A stretch of 64,000 bases of DNA from Sipunculus nudus. Taxonomy: Eukaryota > Annelida > Sipuncula > Golfingiida > Sipunculidae. The stretch lies in assembly GCA_026874595.1 (NCBI GenBank), contig CM049321.1, forward strand, positions 46,803,797 to 46,867,796. The letters run 5' to 3'. The position numbers and the translations under genes were made by a program. Numbering within the stretch: the stretch's first letter is position 1; every line of letters begins with the position of its first letter. Below, piece by piece: positions 55,968 through 64,000 of this stretch. The notes below the pieces were generated by a model, which saw only the letters and a program-made list of their open reading frames with translations, did not search any database and was not told where the DNA came from.

Positions 55968-56626
55968 GGGACTGAAGTAGACCCGACATTCGAAATACGA
56001 TATTCGCATGCGAACATCGAGTTTCACTCAAATCAGTGATATTTGATTTTCGATATTCACATTCAAAATCGAATATCACTTATACCATGCAAATATCGAG
56101 TATCACTCAAATCAGTGATATTTGCTATTCTATATTCACATGCAAAATTTAATATGACTCATACCATGCAAATATCGAATATCACTCAAATCAGGGATAT
56201 TTGATATTCACATGGTATTCATATGGTATGAGTGATATTTGATTTTGGATGCGAATATTGAATATCGAATAGCGAATGTCCCTGATTTTAGTGATATTCG
56301 AAATTCGTATGATATGATTGCTATTTCATGTTAGCATGCAAATATCGAATATCCCTGATTTGGCTGATATTCAATACTCGCATGTGAATATCGAATGTCA
56401 ATATCCCCGATTCGAGTGATATTTGATATTGCATGCTATGAGTGATATTTTATGTTAGCATGCGAATATCGAATATCACTTATTTCGGTGGTATTTGATA
56501 TTCACATGGTATGAGTGATGTTTGATTTTGCATGCAAATATCGATTATCGAATATCCCTAATTTGCGTGATAGTCAATATTTGCATGTGAATATCGAATT
56601 TTGAATATCGGTCCAACTTCAGTCCC
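55968..56626. mobile_element. Palindrome-rich foldback element
   Basis: Left end GGGACTGAAGTAGACCCGA and right end (reverse complement) GGGACTGAAGTTGGACCGA are inverted repeats that extend inward through ATTCGAAATACGATATTC. The interior is a run of degenerate palindromes around GATATTCGCATGCGAATATC, alternating with TCACTCAAATCAGTGA units. No coding capacity. It starts 2 bp from the 5' LTR. Confidence 0.75.
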
Positions 56627-56639
56627 GTCAAATTCCCTT

Positions 56640-57564
56640 ATGTTTTGTTAAATGAGATGACCAGGAAAAACATTAACTGCATGGTAAACATTTGAATGGT
56701 TTCTCTCTTTTATGAATTCTTATGTGTTTAGTCAGAACAGTTGAGTGGTAGAAGATTTAGTATAAATTTTACATTTGAAAGGTTTCTCTCCAGTATGAAT
56801 ATTTATATGTCTAGAGAGATGAGTGAAACGTCTGCCACATTATTCACGTTTCTTCGTCTGTATGAATTTTATTGTGTTTAGTCAGGTAATATAACTGAGA
56901 GAAAGATATAACATTGTTCACATTGGTTTCATTCAAGTGTGAATCTTTTTGTGCACAGTTAGATTTTATGCCTTTTTCTAACGGGTTCTCCCCTGTATGA
57001 ATTCCAATTTGCTTTGTTACTTGATATGACCGGTAAAAACATTTGCCAAATTGTTCACATACAAATGGTTTCTCTCCTGTATGAATGCTTTTGTGTCTAG
57101 TCAGATCAGAAGAAAGAGTGAAACATTTGCCACATTGTTGTATGCATTTTATTGTGTTTCGTCAGAACAGATGAGAGGGTGAAAAATGTTCTCATTGTTT
57201 ACATTTGAAAGGTTTCTCTCCTGTATGAATTCTATTGTTAAGTCAGATCAGATGAAAAGTGAAACATTTGCCACATTATTAACTTTTAAAAGTTTTCTCT
57301 CCTGTATGAATTTTATGGTTTAGTCAGCTAATATAACTGAGAGAAAGCTATAACATTATTCACATTCGTTTCTTTCCAGTGTGAATCTTTTTCTGCACAG
57401 TTAGATTATATGAATGATGTAAACGGTTTCTTTCCTGTATAAATTACAATTTGCTTTGTTAACATTGTCACATTGTTCACATATAACTGGTTTCAATCCT
57501 GTATGAATTCTTTTGTGCCTAGTCAGATCAGAAGAAAGAGTGGAACATTTGCAAATTGTTCACA
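56640..57564 (-). pseudogene. Decayed C2H2 zinc fingers (3' end of array)
   Basis: Repeated minus-strand finger and linker pieces (TGEKPFK codons at about 56700, 56780, 57010, 57070, 57215) with many deletions and stops. A segment around 57300-57560 is a tandem copy of 58166-58400, including the same finger-less spacer. Confidence 0.6.
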
Positions 57565-57948
<384 letters not shown>

Positions 57949-57950
57949 TT

Positions 57951-58165
<215 letters not shown>

Positions 58166-58299
58166 TCTCCTGTGTGAATTTTATAGTTTAGTCAGCTAAT
58201 ATAACTGAGAGAAAGCTATAGCATTATTCACATTGGTTTCATTCCAGGGTGAAACTTTTTTTGCACAGTTAGATTATATGAATGGTGTGAACGGTTTCT

Positions 58300-58694
58300 T
58301 TCCTGTATGAATTCCAATTTGCTTTGTTAACATTGTCACATTGTTCACATATAACTGGTTTCAATCCTGTATGAATTCTTTTGTGTCTAGTCAGATCAGA
58401 AGAAAGGGTGGAACATTTGCCAAATTGTTCACATAAGAATGGTTTCTCTCCTGTATGAATCCTATTGTGTTTGGTCAGGTCAGTTGAAAGGGGGAAACAT
58501 TTGCCACATTGTTCACATTTGAATACTTTCTCTCCTGTATGAATTCCATTGTGTTTGGTCAGATCAGATAAAATAGAGAAAGATTTGCCACATTGTTCAT
58601 ATTTGAACGGTTTCTCTGCCTTATGAATTCGATTGTGATTGGCCAGATCAGATGAAAAGTTGAAACATTTGCCACATTTTTCACATTTGAATGG
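58300..58694 (-). pseudogene. Zinc fingers downstream of the first array's stop
   Basis: After the TAA at 58692-58694 the same frame continues through about four fingers (CEKCGKCFNFSSDLANHNRIH, CGKSFSILSDLTKHNGIH and so on), some with lost zinc ligands (KYEQC, CEQFGKC). It then degenerates near 58350. The stop replaces a Lys codon of the HTGEKPF linker. Confidence 0.6.
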
Positions 58695-59528
58695 TTACTC
58701 TCCTGTATAAATTCTCTTATGCTTTGTTAGTTGAGATGAATGGGAAAAACATTTTCCACATTGTATACATTTGAATGGTTTCTCGCCTGTATGAATTCTA
58801 TTGTGTTTATTCAGATCAGATGAGTTGTAGAAGCATTTACTACAATCTTCACATTTGAAAAGTTTCTCTCCAGAATGAATCTTTTTGTGTGCAGTTAGAT
58901 TATACAACTGAGAGAAACATTTTCCACATTGTTCACATCTGAATGGTTTCTCTCCAGTATGAATTCTTTTGTGTCTAGTAAGATAATTGGAAAAAATGAA
59001 ACATTTTCCACACTGCTCACATTTGAATGGTTTCTCTCCTGTATGAATTTTATTGTGTTTAGTCAGATCAGATGAGTGGTGGAAGCATTTACGACAATCT
59101 GCACATTTGAAAGGTTTTTCTCCAGTATGAATTACATGGTGTCTGGTTAGACTAGAAGACCGGGGGAAACATTTACCACACTGTTCACATCTGAAAGTTT
59201 TCTCCTTAGTATGGTTTCTTACGTATCGTTTCACTTCACTGGGACCACAGCCATATTCATCATGTTCAATTTTCCCTATAGTTTCCTTATTGTGTGTTTC
59301 TATGTGTTTTTTTAATCTGTTTTCTTCAGAGAATTCCATCTCAGAGAGGCTACATTTAAAGGTTGTGTCATTAAGAAGCATGTTTTGTCCAAAAGGTTCA
59401 GATTTAATTGGACACCAACCTGACCCTTCCTGTGGAGTGTCAAAAATAACATTTTCCACATGTATCGTAATTTCGTCTGTCTTTTCATTTTTAATTATTG
59501 CATTGAACTTCGATTTATCAATATTTTT
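58695..59528 (-). CDS. C2H2 zinc-finger protein, six-finger open segment
   Basis: The frame is open from 59528 to 58695; the first Met is at 59459 (MENVIFDTPQEG). After about 90 residues of leader with one imperfect finger (FKCSLSEMEFSEENRLKKH), six regular C2H2 fingers follow, linked by HTGEKPFKC. The helix positions include SSSLTRHH, SSDLTKHN, SNYLTRHK, LYNLTAHK, SSDLNKHN and SSQLTKHK. The likely role is sequence-specific DNA binding in the nucleus. An upstream open segment (59532-59672) is in the same frame but separated by TAA at 59529-59531. If translation starts at 59459, a short six-finger protein of 254 residues could be made; otherwise it is part of a pseudogene. No KRAB or BTB domain seen. 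Confidence 0.6.
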   Translation of the reverse strand, partial: KNIDKSKFNAIIKNEKTDEITIHVENVIFDTPQEGSGWCPIKSEPFGQNMLLNDTTFKCSLSEMEFSEENRLKKHIETHNKETIGKIEHDEYGCGPSEVKRYVRNHTKEKTFRCEQCGKCFPRSSSLTRHHVIHTGEKPFKCADCRKCFHHSSDLTKHNKIHTGEKPFKCEQCGKCFIFSNYLTRHKRIHTGEKPFRCEQCGKCFSQLYNLTAHKKIHSGEKLFKCEDCSKCFYNSSDLNKHNRIHTGEKPFKCIQCGKCFSHSSQLTKHKRIYTGE

Positions 59529-59531
59529 TTA

Positions 59532-59672
59532 CGTAGGTTTGTCAGGTTGTTCCTCTTTACATTTAATTAACTTAACACCGGACTCTTCAATTTGATTTGG
59601 CATGGTTATAAAATATTCCTGGTCTTTTTCTTCTTCAACATATGTATCCGGGATCACTTCATCTAAATCCAT
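59532..59672 (-). CDS. N-terminal acidic leader of the zinc-finger locus
   Basis: Starts at the ATG of MDLDEVIPDTYVEEEKDQ (59672) and runs 47 codons to a TAA in an A-rich run. The next segment continues in the same frame after the stop with Lys/Asp/Glu-rich sequence, so the stop looks like a nonsense mutation. A GT inside CCTACGTAAAAA could be a donor for a very short intron, but no good acceptor follows. An upstream in-frame Met at 59717 is less likely because of its hydrophobic, poorly placed leader. Confidence 0.45.
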
Positions 59673-61605
59673 TTTACACACAAATCTGTTACAAAAAGAA
59701 AAAAATTGTACTAGCAAACCTTACATAATAACATTCACTTTCAAGAATGAATTGTTCAAGCTGAACAAGAAAAACAAACACAGTGGCAAAACTGTCATCA
59801 TTTCAAATGTCTGAGGAGATTATGTTTAGAACTAAGACACCATAAATGCATGTAAAGTGTAAAAAATAGGCTCTGACGCTAATTTTATGGATTAGTTTCA
59901 TTTCTCAAGATCGATCAGATACTCAAACATGTTTTTTTCTCTCCATTGCCTAGAGGATAATGGTAACAGCAGTCTGACACAGATTTTGCTTTACAATTAA
60001 GGCTTCACATACAGAAATTTACATGGGGCACCAACTTTACTGTCCATGTGCTCTCAAATGGACTGTCCAGAGGATTGTTTTGGGGAAACAGATAGAAAGT
60101 AAGCCATGCAGTTTAGGTCTGCCCACTGTCATACCTGCCCATGCAGGTTTGGTTTGCTGCCCCGCCTATGGCAGAAATAAGGCATAAAACCATTATGCAA
60201 GGCAGAAATGTATTTTTCCTGGGCAGAAATGACAGATTTGATTATCAAAATATATTGTATTTTAATTAGAGATAGTAATCGTAATAAACCAGAAGCTGCC
60301 TTAAATACAAGCATTTATTAATATTTTAAGAAATGATAGTCATATTATTCAATTAAGTCGATGATAATAATGCACTTTCTGTAATAAGCAAGGTTTGCAA
60401 GTTTTAGAAAGGGACAGGGAAGGTTTTAGCAACAGGTTATAAACTAGTTTTTACTGCCAACTGAAACAGCATTAAAAAAAAACAAATTTGCCCTTATTTA
60501 TGAATCAGAGATTTATTACAAGAGATCCATGTGTCACGGCGCTCAGCTGAAGTTTAAAAAAAATATAGCAAATGCAAAATATGCTGATTTCTGTTGTAAT
60601 TGTGTTTCATATGTATAAGAAGCTAAGAGGAAATGGCCCTCCTACTTGGTTAAAGCAAAGTTCTACATATGTGTTTAGTTATCCAGAGTTTAGTTCACAT
60701 CAGGTCATATTATGCATATTCATATATTTTATTATTTTTAAATCACAAAATGTTTAAACTGAATTTAAAAGAATATAATGCAACAACATGGCATCTTCAA
60801 GATTATTCACTGAATCACTATAAAAAAGTGTTGTACATAGCAGTTTTCAGTACATGCTTAATTTTATTGACTAAAATAAAAGATTAAGTTAATTTGATAA
60901 AATAAAATCCCCTTCTCAAATAAGGTTTACACACTGTTGGTTGGATGAGGGAGAAACCATATCATTATACTAATTACTATCTCAGCTATAATTTAACACT
61001 GGAAGTTATATTCAATTTCACAAAGAGTGCAAAGCTTTTACTTTTCTGAAGTAAGGAAATTCCTTATCTTATGAACATTCACACCTTTATAGCAATACAA
61101 CACTTTGTGAACACAATTAAATGTGCACTTTAATCACTGTTACCCTGGTGCTACAATACAAAATCTAAAATGTAACAAAAGTCTAGAATCAAAAATGAAT
61201 CAAATACAGAAAATTAAAAAAATATATATTCATCTAGTTTATGCATCACCCTGGTAGGGGGGAGGGGATGCAGGGCAAAAGGGAAGCCTACCAGTTGTGC
61301 CCAAGCTGAGCCAAGGCAAGCTGCCTGAAGTGGGTTTCATAACACAGGTGGAGGCTGTACTGGGTGGGCTTTTATGTAAGCAACACTTGACATGGTGTAT
61401 GAAAACTTGAATAAAAGCTACTTTTTTCAAACAATTCCTATGAAATTTTAGATTAAATCCTTATGTATACATGCTGTGGAAATTAAATCAACAGTGCTTT
61501 CAGGAAAAAAACGTGCCATGGCCATAGTTAGACAAAATTTAAGCTACTGATTTTTTATTTATGCCAATAACTTTGCAAAATTCAGGTATTATTTTGGGTA
61601 TACAA
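59673..61605. other. Intergenic sequence upstream of the zinc-finger locus
   Basis: AT-rich. Short frames (for example 60572-60887 plus, 61239-61430 minus) show no recognisable domain. No promoter motif stands out. Confidence 0.5.
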
Positions 61606-62435
61606 TTGATCCCAGCTCCCCCAGTGACCCATAACAGATCAGGTAAACAAAGAGAACAGTACTGAATGGCCTGGAGTGACCAAAGTGGGCTGCTGGACAA
61701 TGCTCATGCATGCAATAAGACCCTGAAAAAATTCAATAACTAGCCAATTTTTTAGCTTTTAGTTCCAAATTTTGAATTTTAGCAGATTACATGCTAATGT
61801 GTATATGCTGTAAAAATTACGGCCAAAGTTGGCAAAATATAAGGAAATGATTTTATATTTATGCTAATAACTTTAAAAAATTGCCAAATTCATATCTAAT
61901 TTTGGGTTTACAATTGAATCTTGATTAAATAAAGTTATATCCCTGGAAAAAAGTCTTCAGCTTCAACAATTTTCATGTTAGGTTGATGAATTTATTTTCT
62001 GATTTTTTAAAAAGTGAATTTTGTTCCGGCCCATAACTTCAAGAAATTGCAAAATACTAACCTTATTTCTAGTCTGTACATAGGAAATACACAGAGGAAT
62101 ATGTACATTAAATATGATCAAAAACAGATCAGCGGTTTTGATATCAGACACTCTTGAAGTGTAACAATGGCTTTTAAATGGGAAATTGAGGATTTTCCAT
62201 AATTACTCAAAAGAACGAAGTCATAGTGACAGCATGTAAACAAAAGTATTTAATTTGTTCAAGTCTGAAATTTGAAAATAAAAGGTTAAAAATTAGGCTA
62301 GTTATTGAATTTTTTCTTGAGGCTCTATTGTAGTCACTTGCTTTGTCCAGATGCAGATTGGCCACTCCTGGTCACTGGAGGTCAGCTATGCCAGGAATCC
62401 TGATTTGTTACAGTCACTGGGGGAGCTCCCCTGCT
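61606..62435. mobile_element. Element with long imperfect inverted arms
   Basis: Left arm 61606-61760 (AGCTCCCCCAGTGAC, AACAGATCAGG, AAATTCAATAACTAGCC) matches the reverse complement of 62290-62435 (AGCTCCCCCAGTGAC, AACAAATCAGG, AAATTCAATAACTAGCC). Between are two or three diverged AT-rich units with TATGCYAATAACTTT. Probably a foldback or composite non-autonomous element. Confidence 0.5.
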
Positions 62436-62636
62436 GTGACAGGTGTACAGTTCTCATATCACCCTCCTCCCCCACCCCTCAGTGAATGTATAAATATACA
62501 CTTGTATGCATGATGTGGTCTTATATGACAAGATTGAGATTTGTGATAATGCAATTTGGAATTATGAATCAACTTTTATATTCAGATATATGTTATATTG
62601 TATATATGTATAAAAATTTAAACTTAGTATAAAACA

Positions 62637-63777
62637 AGTGACCCATGAGTCATGATGCTCAGCTGACTGGGAAGAGATTCGCAAAAGGAAATTTTATCAT
62701 CTGAATGGTAGTACATACCCATTCAACTGAAGAATCAAACAGATTAACCAACAGGCCTAGATTATGTCTGTATTTATATATCTCAAAATAGAGAAAAATT
62801 GCGTAAAAAATACAGGTGGCTCCACCGGCCTGCAAAAACACATGGTCAATATGCATGCAAAGAATCATGGTGATCTCTGCATTAGTTGTTTAGATACTTC
62901 AGCTTTTGTATAAAATTATCCATTTTTCTGAGGGATACTTCTAAGTCCTATACCTTGAAGGATATGGGAAACAGAGACCTAATTTCAGGTTTCCATAGAC
63001 ACTTTTCATGGGCCTCCTTGCATTACAAGAATGAAGAATCTAGGTCCAGTTGTTACGATTTGTACCCTTTTGACAGATAACTACATCTTTACAGGTCTCA
63101 AAAAATAGAGAAAAAAATTCGTAAAAATTTGAAAAAAATTGAGGTGGCGCACCCAGTCTGCAGAAACTGATGGAACACCTCATGATCAATATGTATACCA
63201 AAAATCATGAAGCTTACAGCTTAAAGGATATGGGTAACAGAGACCTAATTTCATGTTTCCATGGAGACTTTTCATTGGTATCCCTGTGTGTCAAGAATGA
63301 AGATTCTTGGTCCAGTTGTTATGATTTGTGCCCTGGTAACAGATGTTCATATCTTTAAAGGTCTCAAAAATTGAGAAAAGAAATTGTAAAAACACCTGAA
63401 AAAATACAGATGATGCCACCAGTCTGCAGAAACTGATGAAACACATCTTGATTAATATGTATGCCAAAAATCATGAACAGTAGTTATGTAGTTATTGAGA
63501 TGTTGCAGTTTTTTTTATCAAATTTCCATTATTCTGGGGGGGGGGGGGGTAATTTGGAGCCCTACAGCTCAAAGGATATGGGTAACAGAGACCTAATTTC
63601 TGGTTTCCATGGAGATTTTTAATGGACCTCTCAGAATTTCAAGTTTCAAGTTTCTAGGTCGAGTGGTTACGATTTGTGCCAGGTTAACGGACGGATGGAC
63701 AGACAGACAGACAGCCGGACGATGGACAAAGGGTGATCGCTATAGCTCAGATGACTTACAGTCAGATGAGCTAAAAA
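62637..63777. mobile_element. Second member of the nested TIR element family
   Basis: Starts CAAGTGACCCATGAGTCATG like 48815. Inverted ends are GCTCAGCTGACT (62657-62668) and AGTCAGATGAGC (63760-63771, one mismatch). Contains about three tandem units, one truncated (63190-63230), a (G)n tract at about 63537-63550, and the GACAGACAGACAG tract near the right end. Confidence 0.65.
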
Positions 63778-64000
63778 ATTGAAGATCTAATACAAACATG
63801 TGTTCGTTAATTTCCAGCCTTTTCAGAATTGGAGATCAGGCTCTGTTTGCCCCGAATGTATATACAGTAGTGTTGTTAATCCCACCATTCCCCCCCCCAT
63901 CTGCTGCCATTGATTCCTTTGCAAAGATAATTGGATTAGAAAAAATTAAGATCTAATTGAAACAAATTCTTGCCTCAGGAGAATGGAACATAAAGAGATC
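63778..64000. other. Window end, nothing recognised
   Basis: A C-rich tract at about 63890 and otherwise unremarkable AT-rich sequence. Confidence 0.5.

Noticed and set aside
61239..61430. Minus-strand frame with Pro/Ser-rich end
   Set aside because: No domain, start context or conservation evidence.

Overview
The window is eukaryotic and AT-rich: spliced genes, introns full of repeats, microsatellites, SINE-like and DNA-transposon elements, an LTR retroelement and a C2H2 zinc-finger locus. The repeat types suggest a marine invertebrate, most likely a mollusc (inference). Nothing looks bacterial or like CRISPR.

Layout. Positions 1-18669 (copy A, cut by the left window edge) are repeated in the same orientation at 26953-45234 (copy B). 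The 18670-26952 spacer is not repeated in the window. Each copy carries a plus-strand gene whose 5' part is a series of microexons (18, 27, 36, 39 or 54 nt). Every one is a multiple of 3, and every intron is phase 1, so any exon can be gained, lost or skipped without shifting frame. The spacer supplies Pro-rich exons (GLPSLP, GLPSKPAPKPDQ, GPPLSIPAPKTDQ). The copies supply Thr/Ser-rich 13-residue exons (EPSTTVYSDTTEQ and variants). The array splices in frame into a 299-codon terminal exon at 10697-11595. That exon shows a zinc-dependent deaminase signature, HAE followed 36 residues later by PCIFC, in an arrangement that fits an AID/APOBEC-like nucleic-acid deaminase fold. The central finding is therefore an APOBEC-like domain at the end of a mucin-like stalk assembled from microexons. 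Copy B's deaminase exon is broken by a stop codon directly after HAE and by a 272-bp deletion.

The duplicated blocks also contain a decayed unrecognised coding segment (7726-8190), SINE-like elements, a hAT-type MITE with an 8-bp target-site duplication still visible in copy B, and simple repeats. By hand comparison the copies are almost identical over the first ~9.8 kb (all microexons identical) but clearly diverged over the deaminase exon and its 3' flank.

45235-48489 is intergenic. 48490-50880 is a mollusc-type tandem repeat element with a second terminal-inverted-repeat element nested in it; a relative of the inner element lies at 62637-63777. 51219-55965 is an old minus-strand Ty3/gypsy-like LTR element with two LTRs, a degenerate integrase and an envelope-like gene, but no gag, protease or RT. 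55968-56626 is a palindrome-rich foldback element. 56640-59672 is a minus-strand poly-C2H2 zinc-finger locus with several in-frame stops. A finger remnant beyond the LTR element (51109-51218) suggests the LTR and foldback elements split this locus. The remainder is intergenic.
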